Source: Diplonema papillatum
Taxonomy: Eukaryota > Euglenozoa > Diplonemea > Diplonemida > Diplonemidae
Direction of reading: 5' to 3'
Assembly (NCBI GenBank): GCA_030068145.1
Contig: JAPJBO010000025.1
Span: 102,501-166,500 of the forward strand
DNA: 64,000 nt
Below the pieces are notes generated by a model. It did no database searches. It was not told the origin of the DNA and saw only the letters and a list, made by a program, of their open reading frames with translations. The translations under genes and the position numbers were made by a program. Within the stretch, counting starts at the first letter, position 1. Each line of letters opens with the position of its first letter. Of the stretch, positions 43,905 through 55,009 are shown one piece after another.

Positions 43905-44215
43905 GGCGTTGAGGTTAGAATGCAGAATATCTGTAGCGAACGCCTGTGTTAGCCACTGGGTGACTACCTCTTCGATCGTCCCGTGTCGTGCTTCTGCCAC
44001 TCTGATCGTTTGGGTTAGTTGAGGTTAGAATGCAGAACATCTGTAGCGAAGGCCTGCGTTAGTCACTGGGTGACTACCTCTTCGATCGTCCCGTGTCGTG
44101 CTTCTGCCACTCTGATCGTTTGGGTTAGTTGAGGTTAGAATGCAGAACATCTGTAGCGAAGGCCTGCGTTAGTCACTGGGTGACTACCTCTTCGATCCGT
44201 GCTTCAGGCGCTTGC
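43905..44215. repeat. Family B, three tandem copies of about 103 bp
   Basis: The unit GTTGAGGTTAGAATGCAGAA, then CATCTGTAGCGAA and TGACTACCTCTTCGATCG, starts at about 43909, 44015 and 44118. Copies two and three are nearly identical. Confidence 0.92.
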
Positions 44216-45060
44216 ACTCACATCCGAATTCGAATCATCGTCTTCGCGCGCTCGCTTTGGGAATTTGCTGTGGGATCGTTGCTCACGCAGCACGCATAAA
44301 AGGAAGGGAAACCTCGTTTCAGTAGTCATTCATGAATCAACCGAACACACGGTAACTTGCGAAATGGAAGAAAAGGTCCCCACCTTGGTTGGAGAAACAA
44401 CCCGGCGAAGTCACTTTCCTCCCACCCCAACGGTTGGCTAGGAGTGCACGTACGAACAACCCACTACCTGTGTTGTTCGTACGTGCACTTCCGCACCTCC
44501 TCTGTGCACAAACTCAGCGGGGTACTGCAAGTCCTTTCCCTTCCACACCCGGTTCCTGCACGCGGTAGACACGTGCCAGGGCCCGCTTCCCATTGCCGCA
44601 ATGCAAGCCTCCCCCTCTTTTTTTACATAAGCCCCAGCTTGAAAGGAAATGCTCGACGATGCTGCCCGACAAAGAACAGAAGGGATCCAAAGTGCTGTAA
44701 CTACCGAACCACGTGTTGAACGGACGTGAGGTCATGCGTACACGACAAATCACACAAACACAACAGGTCAAAAGTCCTGAGTGAGAAAACAACACACGGT
44801 GGTGTAAGCGAAGAACAAATCAGATTGTGTTTGTATTGTATTTGCCCCTTACCTCTATATTTCCCCCCTTCCATTCGGAGTCGAAGCAGCTACGTCGAGT
44901 ATTTTCCCCTCCCGGAATTTTCGCCCGACCTTCCTAGCCTTCGAAGGCACGCCTCCAGATGCCATCGAACCCAAGCTCCGGACGCGGGCCACCTGCCACC
45001 CGCCACACCACCCGCCACACCCCCCACTGTACGCGGTCGGGGCCCTGAATTCTTTAGCTG
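44216..45060. other. No gene seen; holds a family J copy
   Basis: A short inverted pair (AGTGCACGTACGAACAAC and GTTGTTCGTACGTGCACT, 44440-44490) could form a hairpin. The family J copy at 44630-44822 is the only other recognised feature. Confidence 0.6.
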
Positions 45061-45470
45061 GTTGCTCAGACACGGTTGTTCGTCGGGGCCTTCTCCCCCC
45101 GTGACGGAATTGCCTGTGCGCTGGTAGCACGGGTGGTCCTCGCTGCGACGAGCTACGAGCAGCCGCCTGGCAAACCCACCGCGCCCGGACTCCGCGCTGA
45201 TGATGGTCCGCGGCTTGAAAGACCGAACCACAGCGCAATTATGACACAGTGGTAGCCAATTCGCTGCAGTCGAAAGCTGAAATGACCAGAAGCACTTTGC
45301 GTGGGTGCTGTCGACGAGACGCATGAACTCCTGACCCAGATGACCAACAGCAAGAACTCGAAGGAGGAAAGCGAGACGTAAAACGCTCGTTTCTCCGTTA
45401 CGACGCCGCGGTGCCGGGTGTTGAGCACATAACCATTCCAAGCACGTTCTTGCAACGTTCCTCCCCTTCC
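45060..45470. repeat. Family G copy with internal insertion
   Basis: Both ends match 14740-15030 (GGGGCCTTCTCCCC at the left, CCATTCCAAGCACGTTCTTG at the right). About 150 bp in the middle are unique to this copy. Confidence 0.75.
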
Positions 45471-45830
45471 CCAAAGAGGTTTCTACACGATCCGCATGTT
45501 ATGAAGAAAAAAGCACAGACGATTTCGCATGCTCAGAAACATGTCATACCATCATTTTGATCGCAGGGGTTTCAACTGTATTATCATGTGATCGCATGTT
45601 CTGTCTCTTCACATGCTATGCCGTTTTAAAGGGGGAGGGTCGAATAGTAACAGTTATTTGACACGCGCCTGGCTGTCAAAACCTTTACCATTTTTTGACC
45701 TTTTTCTCATGGTAACCCAAGCTTGCTTGTCTTTTATCAAAAAGGTGTCGAATGTGCTAAATCACATAAAACAGGGGTTTCACACGTACGCACAAACCGA
45801 CAACTCGTGCCTCCCCCGGAAGTTTTTAGT

Positions 45831-46126
45831 ACCGTAATTGGAAAAATGTTGAACTGGAATAAAGCCGAAACAGGTAAATGACAGACCGGGGAAAACCTGG
45901 GGCACCCAGGGGGGGTGTCCCAGATGGTCAGGTGGCCTGCGTGACTGCACCAGTGGTGGTCCTGCAGCCTCCTACGACAGCGGCATCTAGGGGTCGAGCT
46001 GAGTATTGAGCACCCCAAAGGCGCGGGCAAACACCAGGGTCGCGATGTTCTGCAAAGTACGCAACGTCGCAAACCTCGGGGTGTCCCAGGTTTTACCCGG
46101 TTCAACATAAATCCAATTACGGTAGT
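45831..46126. mobile_element. Stowaway-like MITE, about 295 bp
   Basis: The left terminus TACCGTAATTGGAAAAATGT, continuing into TGAAC, is mirrored at the right end (GTTCAACATAAATCCAATTA, then CGGTA). The TIR continues inward with AAAACCTGG against CCAGGTTTTA. TA dinucleotides at both tips fit a Tc1/mariner-type target duplication. No coding capacity. An isolated end lies at 2860-2896. Confidence 0.75.
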
Positions 46127-46159
46127 TCGACAAACCGAATTATATAACGCAGGTGTTGT

Positions 46160-46430
46160 TAAAGGGCGGGGGGCGAATAATAACAGTTGTTTGACACGCA
46201 CCTAGTTGCCTAAAAGCACGACCACTGTTTGATCCTGCTACGGAACTTTTTTCATTTTTCGACAAATCGAATGAAGGGGGGTCGGAAAATAACATTTATT
46301 TGACACACGCCTGGTTGTCTAAAAACACTGCCACTACTTGATCCTGCTACTGTTCAGCCACCCGGAACTTTGTTTTAGTATTCGACAAATCGAATAATAA
46401 CGCAGGTGTTATTATTCGACCCCCCTTCCC
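46160..46430. repeat. Repeat family L with terminal hairpin
   Basis: The segment AATAATAACAGTTGTTTGAC through TTTGATCCTGCTAC is repeated at about 46175 and 46282, with a diverged piece at about 45640. It ends in CGAATAATAACGCAGGTGTT, continuing ATTATTCG, an 11-bp-stem hairpin at 46393-46420. Confidence 0.75.
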
Positions 46431-47229
46431 TATTCGACCTGACCCTTTAACCTCATAACAGGTCGTGTACCCTGCGTGCGCTCGCTCCTGTGACCGAAAC
46501 GTCCAGCTAGTCACACAGGGCTCGTTGTCAACATATTTCCTTTTTGCTTCCCTGTCTCTACGAATGCCCGTCTCCTCACCCTTTTCCTGTTTCTTTTTTC
46601 GTGTGCACCACCTCTCCCCTACCCCTAGTGTTAGTTAGACAACCCACCCCCACCCCTCTGGTTTATTGTTAGAGCTTCCCGTTTCCTCGTTCTTCTTCCA
46701 CTTTCCCATCCCCCCTCCACCTCTAAGGCTCCTCCCTCCGTGCGCGGATTCGGATCCAATAAACAAGAGCAAGCCGGTCCTCATCCCCTCCTGATACACC
46801 GTGTTATTGACAGCTCCAGGCAATCCCTTACAGCTCCACGGAATAGGGATAGGCCTGTAATAGACCAGAATGTACCGTAGTGCACCGTGATAACAGCAGC
46901 AGGTAATTCGATGCACACCGCGCAAGACTTCTGCCAGCCGACTATATCAGCGTGCTCGGCGCTTCGAGAGGCGGCTTCGCCAGCTGTCCGGTCAGCTGCC
47001 AACACGGCTGGCGAGAAGGGCGTGGCCCCGCTCAGAGCCGTGACGCAGCCTGCCCAGCCTTCGGGGGCCAATGTCAGAAGGTTGCACTGTCAGCTGCCAA
47101 CAACCCCGGGATGGAAGTGCAGCGGACCGGCTTAAAAGAGAAAGCGGATCGTGTCTTTGATTAGAGAAGGGTCTGCACGCGAAATGCCGAGATGAGAAGG
47201 TTCCGCGTACTTCTGTACGGCCGTCGAAA
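46431..47229. other. No gene supported
   Basis: 46440-46780 is C/T-rich without structure. 46900-47160 is GC-rich with overlapping short frames (for example 46887-47135) that might be a decayed exon, but no domain is recognised. Confidence 0.4.
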
Positions 47230-47860
47230 ACATTCTGACGTGTCCGTGGCTTTAATGGACCGAAGCACCGAAACCTGGCGCAGTTGATACGGTGTCATAC
47301 ACGCATCATTATCCGAGCACGTTCTTGCATCCCTCCTGGGTCTTGTAGCATGCACGGGTAGTTCTGGCAGCGATGAGCTTGCCAAAGCCAGACTCACGCT
47401 GCTGTCTTGTGCAGACATGTCCGGGGCTTAAAGGACCGAAGCGCCGAAACCTGGCGCAGTTGATACGGTGTTGTACACGCATCATTATCCGAGCACGTTC
47501 TTGCATCCCCCACGGGTCTTGTAGCATGCACGGGTAGTTCTGGCAGCGATGAGCTACGAACAGCAGCTTGCCAAAGCCAGACTCACGCCGCTGTCTTGTC
47601 TGCAGACATTGTCCGTGGCTTAAAGGACCGAAGCGCCGAAACCTGGCGCAGTTGACACGGTGTCAAACACGTACCATTCCGAGCACATTCTTGCATCCGC
47701 CCTGGGTCTTGTTGCACGGGCGGTTCTGGCTGTGATGAGCTACAAGCCCAACCAGGCGCTTCGATCGCCGTCCTCAGGTTCCACGTGTCCGTGGCTTAAA
47801 AAAAGCATACGATGCCGAGACACGGTGTTTGAGCACAATACATACGGGGGTTCAGCAGGG
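47230..47860. repeat. Family G, about four tandem copies
   Basis: The unit with GACCGAAGCGCCGAAACCTG, GAGCACGTTCTTGCATCC and GTCTTGTAGCATGCACGGGT has a period of about 165-180 bp. Divergence is greatest in the last copy. Confidence 0.85.
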
Positions 47861-50051
47861 CCTGTCAAAACCTGTCTGGCTGTCATTTACTGAGACGATG
47901 GGAATCGTCTTGTGATATGCAGCGCATGTCCTCCGCCCAGTTCTTTCTTCTTTTTCCCACAGCCGACCCGCCCAACCGCCTGCTTGTACCATGTCCTGGC
48001 CGACGAAAACTGCAGCCAGACTAGCCCACCAAAGGCGGTTGTCCTCGTTGCAGCTGCTGATGGCTGTTTTTGGACGCCAAAAGCGGCCTCCTCGTGTTGG
48101 TTGTGCACGCGCACCGCTAGTACTTGTGTGTGGGGCCTTGAAAGCGTGGATGATGCCTCTCGCGCTGCTCCCCTTGAGGGTCCTGGCTCATGCCAAACCA
48201 CCGCCGCCCGGGTTAAGGGGTTGCGGCATCAGGCGTGGGCCAGGGCCAGGGCCAGGGCCAGGGAGGCTGTTGCCGGAGGGGTCACCACCCACCGTGTGTC
48301 ACGAATCGTTGCTGCGTTTCAAGTCCAAAGCTTCTACGACTGCGTGTGTCGATGGGCCCAGTAGGCGGGGCAAGAAGCGACCACAGCACGACACGACACA
48401 CAACTAAAAGGGAGTCAGTGGCAACTTGCGGAGTCTCGTCGCCACAGATCAGATTTGGGTTAGAATGCAAAGAATCTGTAGCGATAATCTGCATCGCCAG
48501 CGGCGCGGTTGTCTCTTCGCATGCCGAGTTGCTGCACATCAAAAGTTCCGCATGCCGAGTTGCTGCACATCAAAAGTTCAAAGTACCACCGCCGCTTCTA
48601 TACCTTTCCTCGGGAAGCAGCACTTTCTACCTGGGATACTCCAGCACTGCTGCATCCCACCCCTTCCCATGCTTGACCTTGCGGTCAGCGCCCACATTTT
48701 TGTGTACTTCCCCATCCCCCGTACCGTGCGCGCCCCCAGCGCGTTCTGATAGATTTGTAGCCCTTTTTGTTATCGTGTCTTCGACAGCCGATCGCAGTTC
48801 CTTTCGCCCTTCTTTTATCCAGCTTTTGAGCAGTTCCGAAGTAGTGCCACCTTTCCGGAGTGCGCCGGAGGCGGGTTTAGGGAATCGCTGTGGATGGAAA
48901 GTGGAGAAGGAAGGGGACAATTCGGGCGCGCCAGACTGCAGGGCTAGCTTGCCCAGGGGCCAGCAGCCTCGCCTGGTGCCCACGGATGTCGCGCATTTTC
49001 AAAGCACGGCAAACAACTTGACTACCGACGTGGGATTTTTGTCCGAAAATAAAAGTTGAACAGTAGCAACTTCTTTGGCACTCGACAAGGGAAGCTCTCA
49101 AGGCCGTATAAAATCTTGCAGCTCAGCCTTCGTATGACTTGATTCGCGAGCAGCTACGGAGGTCCCGGCGTGCAGGAGCCAACATGTAAACTCATAGACG
49201 AGGCAGCAGATTCGGCTTTTCTGTCTTCTGTCGTCCACAGGTTTATGCGGCATGGTTGCAGAGCCGACCGTGGCAACCGCGGATACCCGAATGGGGCCCG
49301 TAAAGCTAGGATCAAGCCCATTCGCATAGGGTACCGATGGATCCATGAAACGTCACCTGCACACCACAAAAGCGGATAGCCGTGAATGGGCATGAAAGGG
49401 CTATCGTGCAGGAATACCCAAATTTTAGGCTTTTTCATCAGCCCTGCTACCTTTTGCAGAAGGATTCGCGCTTGCCCAATCCCCCCAAACTTCCTCAAAA
49501 ATTACTGCAGAGTTTGTTCCAAACTTTTAAAATTCAAAAAACCCAATTTTTTTCCGGATATTTTTTTTTTGCCATTTCCAACAAGACACAAGGTTTTGAC
49601 CCTGCATGATACGCTGGGTGAAATCTGGGGACAACCCAGCTGACCTACCCTCTCGTGTGCACCTAGCTTCCCGTGGTTTGGGGGTTGGAGGGATTCCGAG
49701 AAGTCCACGGGAAGTATAAATGCAAAGAATTGCCAGAAATCGCCATCTTACCCTATTTGGGGTGTCCTTGGGAAGTACTTGTGAAGTTCTTAGTACGTGC
49801 ATGGGAAGTTAAGTTTCCTACTGTGGATCACACCGAGTCCTTTTTCCGAAGGTGTTCCTGAGCGGTTGTAGAGGTTGACGAATCGATAATAAAAGATTTT
49901 CTTTTCACTTTTTGCTGTAAACAGTTACAGTGTGCAAAAATGAATGAAGACCTCCTTACTCTTAACCGTCCTCCAACCTTCTTCTTCGTCTGGGCACACC
50001 ACCAACGGCGCTCCAACCAGTGGTATTGACTATGGGAACAGGGGCGCGCCA
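47861..50051. other. Intergenic; scattered repeats only
   Basis: Contains a GGGCCA repeat (48238-48262), a 28-bp direct repeat (GAGTTGCTGCACATCAAAAG, 48525 and 48558), a family B copy (48450-48530) and a copy of the AAGGTTTTGACCCTGCATG motif (49587). Overlapping open frames at 47912-48407 lack any recognisable domain and are not called. Confidence 0.5.
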
Positions 50052-50615
50052 ATGGGTCGGTTGATCGGAGCGCTGCTGCTCTGCGTGAGGTGCGTGGTTG
50101 CGGAAGTTGCAGAGGTGACACCCCCGTTGGAGGTGCTGTCTGTGCGAAGCGGGGAAACAGTGGTGGTCAGGGACGTTCGGGTTCCTGGGTTTGTGGACGT
50201 TGAGTTGCTGTGTGTGGCCGGGACACGAAACGAGGTCAAGGTGTCTTATCCAGCGGTCCAGCCGGCGGCGGTCACCGTTGAAGTGCACACACACCGCGCG
50301 AATGGTCGGGCGACTGCGAGGGAGCTTCTCAATGTCGAGAAGTCCGCGTTCGTCTGCAGCGCCGGTGGTATCCGTCACACGGCGAGGATAACCCTCGGCG
50401 CCGAAGGCGTGCGGCCGCGGGCCGAGCGGGGGGAGGCCGCCGGCACCACCACGACGCTCCACGTCCACCTGGACCAGCTTGCCTTCGGCGTCGTGCCGGG
50501 GGAAGACACGCTGCTGCTGGCGGGGCTCATCGTGGCCGCGGTGGCTTTCTCGCACTGGCTGGCGGCGCCGCTCCTGTTGCGGGTCATCCGAGCCGAGTCG
50601 CAGCGAACTGACTAG
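50052..50615 (+). CDS. Small type I membrane protein with signal peptide
   Basis: 187 aa. The start at the ATG 50052 is chosen because it gives a classical signal peptide (MGRLIGALLLCVRCVVAEVA); the open frame runs further upstream but is low in coding character. Residues about 20-150 form a predicted lumenal/extracellular beta-rich domain with Cys54 and Cys102. A hydrophobic segment at about 153-177 (LLLAGLIVAAVAFSHWLAAP) is followed by a short charged tail. The plan, small lumenal domain plus one C-terminal membrane helix, recalls ER accessory subunits such as PIG-X, but no family motif is certain, so no name is given. Two truncated copies follow immediately downstream. Confidence 0.7.
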   Translation: MGRLIGALLLCVRCVVAEVAEVTPPLEVLSVRSGETVVVRDVRVPGFVDVELLCVAGTRNEVKVSYPAVQPAAVTVEVHTHRANGRATARELLNVEKSAFVCSAGGIRHTARITLGAEGVRPRAERGEAAGTTTTLHVHLDQLAFGVVPGEDTLLLAGLIVAAVAFSHWLAAPLLLRVIRAESQRTD

Positions 50616-50869
50616 GCATCCCTCCGTGGTAAATGCCGTTAGTTCGGTGCCTCAACTACATCTTTAAGTAGGCCTTCAGTTGTGCGGCTGCAGTCCATGA
50701 AACCTGTCTGTTCCCTTGTGACTGTGTGGGTTCTCTCTGGCGCTGCATCTTTTCTAATCGAGCCGAGTCGCAGAGAAATTATTGGGCACTCCTCAGGAGA
50801 TGTGCCGTTATTTCGGCGTCTCGATTACATCTTAGAGTAGGCCTTCAGCTGTGAAGTGGGATACCCGGC

Positions 50870-51970
50870 ACTGGTGAAGTTGAGTTGCTGTGTGTAGCCG
50901 GGACAACGAGGTCAAGGCGTCTTATCCAGCGGTCCAGCCGAGAGAGCTTCTCAATGTCGAAAAGCCCGCGTTCGTCTGCAGCGCCGGCGGCGTCCGTCAA
51001 CCCTCGGCGCCGAAGGCGTGCGGCCGCGGGCCGAGCGGGGGGCCGCCGGCACCACCACGACGCTCCACGTCCACCTGGACCAGCTTGCCTTCGGCGTCGT
51101 GCCGGGGGAAGACACGCTGCTGCTGGCGGGGCTCATCGTGGCCGCGGTGGCTTTCTCGCACTGGCTGGCGCCGCTTCTGTTGCGGGTCATCCGAGCCGAG
51201 TCGAAGCGAACTGACTAGGCATCTCTCCGTGGTTAATGCCGTTAGTTCGGTGCCTCAACTACATCTTGGAGTAGGCCTTCAGTTGTGCGGCTGCAGTCCA
51301 TGAAACCTGTCTGTTCCCTTGGGTTCTCTCTGGTGCTGCATCTTTTCTAATCGAGCCGAGTCGCAGAGAAATAGTTGGGCACTCCTCAGGAGATGTGCCG
51401 TTATTTCGGCGTCTCGATTACATCTTAGAGTAGGCCTTCAGCTGTGAAGTGGGATACCCGGCACTGGTGAAGTTGAGTTGCTGTGCGTAGCCGGGACAAC
51501 GAGGTCAAGGCGTCTATCCAGCGGTCCAGCCGAGGGAGCTTCTCAATGTCGAGAAGTCCGCGTTCGTCTGCAGCGCCGGCGGCGTCCGTCGCACACGGCG
51601 AAGATAACTCTCGGCGCCGAAGGCGTGCGGCCGCGGGCCGAGCGGGGGGAGGCCGCCGGCACCACCACGACGCTCCACGTCCACCTGGACCAGCTTGCCC
51701 TCGGCGTCGTGCCGGGGGAAGACACGCTGATGCTGGCGGGGCTCATCTTGGCCGCGGTGGCTTTCTCGCACTGGCTGGCAGCGCCTCTTCTGTTGCGGGT
51801 CATCCGAGCCGAGTGGCAGCGAACTGACTAGGCATCACTCTGTGGTAAATGCCGTTCGGCGCCTCAACTGCCAATTGGTCAGCTCCTGCTGGCGGGCTTC
51901 ATCGTGGCCGCGGCGGCTTTTTCGTACTGGCTGGTGTCGCCTCTTCTCGTTTGGGTAACTAACGTGGAGA
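50870..51970 (+). pseudogene. Decayed tandem copies of the signal-peptide protein gene
   Basis: Copies at about 50875-51218 and 51468-51831 start at the equivalent of 50196 (GTTGAGTTGCTGTGTGTAGC), so both lack the signal peptide, and both have internal deletions and frame changes. Both keep the membrane-segment coding region and the gene's stop. A third remnant (about 51880-51960) keeps only the membrane segment. The shared 3' flank has its own internal duplication: the GAGCCGAGTCGCAG to TAGGCCTTCAG segment appears twice per unit. Confidence 0.92.
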
Positions 51971-52850
51971 ATGCTGTTAGTCCGGCTGCTCAACTACATC
52001 CTGGAGTATCAGCTGTGAGAATCAGTAAGAGTTTCTAGCGATATGTCTGCTTCAGCGTGATGCCGCTGTCGGCAGGCAATGTGCCCAGCGCATACTAGAC
52101 TAGAACGCGCTCCCTTGTGAGGCGAACCCGCCCGGAAGTTGTGACGCCTCCGAACGAAGGACTTACACCCGCCGTAGTAGTACGGGTGGTAGCGAGACGA
52201 CCGGAAAACTCTCCCGGAGAGATGATCTCTGCACTCTAACTTGCGTCTCTCTCTCGCTCTCTCTCCTCCTCGTTCATCCTCGCTTGCTGATGGATGCCAT
52301 GCAGACGCGAACCGTGGGACCTGAATCGCCGGGAGACCTCTCTCCCTGCATGGAGCTACTTCAGCAGGGGAAGGACGTGAGTACTCAAAAGTCGGCGTGA
52401 TCGCACGAATGCCCGGGTAAAACAAGAGTTAACGGAGCTGTTTCGCGTGTCATTCTTTTGATCGAAAAAACGCGCCGCCTGTGACACGGTCACTGAGTGT
52501 CAGGCGGTGTCCGACAGGTGTCGTAGTTATTAACAGATGCGACGAGGGGGTTACCCTGGGTTGCGCGTGGAAGGCTTGAAGTCAGAATGCAGAGCATCTG
52601 TATGGATGGCCTGCATTAGTCGCCAGGGGCCTGCATCTTTGATCGTACTGGTTGTGCTTCGGAGTTTGCGTGGGAAGAAAGGCGAAAGCAAAAAAAAAAG
52701 TCAACTTGACTCGAGAAGTGAATTGTGCACCCTGTAGACCCTTCCAAACGAACCAAAGGTCGCGAAAAGGACACCAAAACTGATCGTCCTCGGGATTGAC
52801 CGGAACACGAAAAAAGAAGGGGTGAGACCGTCTTCAAGAGAGAGGGAGAG
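51971..52850. other. Intergenic with a hairpin and a family B copy
   Basis: An inverted repeat at 52474-52508 (CCGCCTGTGACAC and GTGTCAGGCGG, one bulge) and a family B relative at 52570-52670 are recognised. No gene seen. Confidence 0.6.
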
Positions 52851-53165
52851 ATGCGGCGGTCAGTCGCGGCGCTGTTCAAGCCGAAGGGAAAGTGGATGTA
52901 CGACACGAAGAACGTCAGCGAGACGCACCGGTAAAAGCGGTTAGAGAAGTACAAGTCGTTGTCGGACCAAGAGGCGAAGTCGTATCGGAAGCGCGAGATG
53001 CGCGGGACGGCGCCCGACGACAGCGAGAGCTACTGGGACATCGTGCCCACAGAGTTCCGGACAGAGACGTTCATGATGCAGGCCACCGGCGCCGGGTTCA
53101 ACAGCATCTTCGAGGACCGCAACCCCCGCTCTTTGGCTGGCTTTGACACGGGTTGGCACCCGTGA
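52851..53165 (+). pseudogene. First 5' copy of the two-exon gene
   Basis: Same start and 5' flank as the full gene at 53921, but with a TAA in place of CAA after the GCACCGG codons. It departs from the gene after AACCCCCGCTC, where the frame runs into unrelated sequence and stops. Confidence 0.9.
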
Positions 53166-53377
53166 ACTGACTGTTACGTGCGGTTGGATACGTAAACAAG
53201 GGGGGGGGAAAAGGCTCGAGAAGTGAATTGGGTGGGCACTCTGTCAAACCTTTGAAACAAACAAAAGGTCGCATAAAAAAAAAAGGACACTAGAATCGTC
53301 CCTCGGGATTGACGAGAGCACGAAAAAAAAGAAAGGGGGGAGACCGCCCTCAAAAGAGAGAGAGAGAGAGGGGAGAT

Positions 53378-53692
53378 ATGCGGCGGTCAGTCGCGGCGCT
53401 GTTCAAGCCGAAGGGAAAGTGGATGTACGACACGAAGAACGTCAGCGAGACGCACCGGCAAAAGCGGTTAGAGAAGTATGAGTCGTTGTCGGACCAAGAG
53501 GCGAAGTCGTATCGGAAGCGCGAGATGCGCGGGAAGGCGCCCGACGACAGCGAGAGCTACTGGGACATCGTGCCCACAGAGTTCCGGACGGAGACGGTCA
53601 TGATGCAGGCCACCGGCGCCGGGTTCAACAGCATCTTCGAGGACCGCAACCCCCGCTCTTTGGCTGGCATTGACACGGGTTGGCACCCGTGA
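53378..53692 (+). pseudogene. Second 5' copy of the two-exon gene
   Basis: Open from the ATG for 104 codons, almost identical to the gene's first exon up to EDRNPRS. It then ends LAGIDTGWHP-stop, the same type of tail as the first copy. It could make a short truncated protein if transcribed. The 5' flank (GGATTGACGAGAGCACGAAA and an AG-rich run) is shared with the full copy. Confidence 0.88.
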
Positions 53693-53920
53693 ACTGACTG
53701 TTACGTGCCGTCAGGTGCTGGGCTGGATACGTAAACAAGGGGGGGGAAAAGGCTCGAGAAGTGAATTGGGTGGGCACTCTGTCAAACCTTTCAAACAAAC
53801 AAAAGGTCGCATAAAAAAAAAGGACACTAGAATCGTCCCTCGGGATTGACGAGAGCACGAAAAAAAAGAAAGGGGGGAGACCGCCCTCAAAAGAGAGAGA
53901 GAGAGAGAGAGAGGGGAGAG

Positions 53921-54907
53921 ATGCGGCGGTCAGTCGCGGCGCTGTTCAAGCCGAAGGGAAAGTGGATGTACGACACGAAGAACGTCAGCGAGACGCACCG
54001 GCAAAAGCGGTTAGAGAAGTACGAGTCGTTGTCGGACCAAGAGGCGAAGTCGTATCGGAAGCGCGAGATGCGCGGGAAGGCGCCCGACGACAGCGAGAGC
54101 TACTGGGACATCGTGCCCACAGAGTTCCGGACGGAGACGGTCATGATGCAGGCCACCGGCGCCGGGTTCAACAGCATCTTCGAGGACCGCAACCCCCGCT
54201 CCACAGCCATCGCGGAGGACTTCGTCGCGGCGCGGTTCAAGCCTCCGTTCACCGCCAAGGCGCGCACCACAGCAGCAAGGTCCACCCCAACATTCGAACT
54301 AAACCTTAAGATTATTCTCCCCCCAGAAGTGCCGGTCATCCGTTCATCTCCCCCTGGTACTGCATCGCATTGCCTGCCGAGTCTATCACGATAAAACAAC
54401 GCTGCACAAGCTGTCATCGTTGCCTTGTGCTGTCTTTCACGATGTACCGTGGTGGTCTATCAAGATACCACGCAGATAGCACCGCACGATGAAAAAAGAT
54501 GTCTTGCCGGATGGAGACCCAGACGCAGCGTATCGGAAACTCTAAGCCAAACCTGGTGAACGTGACAACTGTGATATACTTCGCTTCACCAGACTTTACC
54601 CACCTTATTGTTCATGCACTTTACCACACTGCACACACACCCACACAGATCGGCGCAAGATTTGTACGCGGATGTACCCGAGCTTGCGATGCTCAACGAG
54701 TTCCAGTTCCAGCGACGCGGGTCGAAAATGAGCCCCATCCATACCTCGATGCCCACTACCGACGCCCAGAGGTCTTCTGCCCTGCATCCCCACACCGGCC
54801 TCTTCGCGCAGCCGCCCTTCCCGGTCAGCGCGAAGGTGCAAAACCCGTACCCGAAGAGCAACTACTCTCCGCAGAAGGATCCCGCCTTCGACACCCGTGT
54901 CGGCTGA
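53921..54907 (+). CDS. Two-exon gene, unrecognised 205-aa protein
   Basis: Exons 53921-54279 and 54649-54907. The donor GCAAG|GTCCACC and acceptor CACACAG|ATC preserve phase (codon AG|A). The protein starts MRRSVAALFKPKGKWMYDTK, is charged and probably helical in residues 20-60 (RLEKYESLSDQEAKSYRKRE), and has a conserved-looking core SYWDIVPTEFRTETVMMQAT. The C-terminus is Pro/Ser/Gln-rich and ends YSPQKDPAFDTRVG. It has no membrane segment or known domain; it could be a cytoskeletal or axonemal protein, but this is a guess. Exon one is duplicated twice upstream; the last codons are duplicated downstream near 55220. The first exon is near-identical in all three copies, so the duplications are recent. 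Confidence 0.8.
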
Positions 54908-55009
54908 GGGACTTCAGGGTCGAGCGCTTCTCGGCACAGTGTACATGGTCCTGTGGCAGAGGGAGCCGATGCCTCTCATCTCGCCTTTAAAAACACGGCT
55001 GAGTGCCGG

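Noticed and set aside
47912-48407. Overlapping 138- and 150-codon frames
   Set aside because: Both are open because of GC-rich, repeat-bearing sequence; no domain, no clear start context, no copy conservation.
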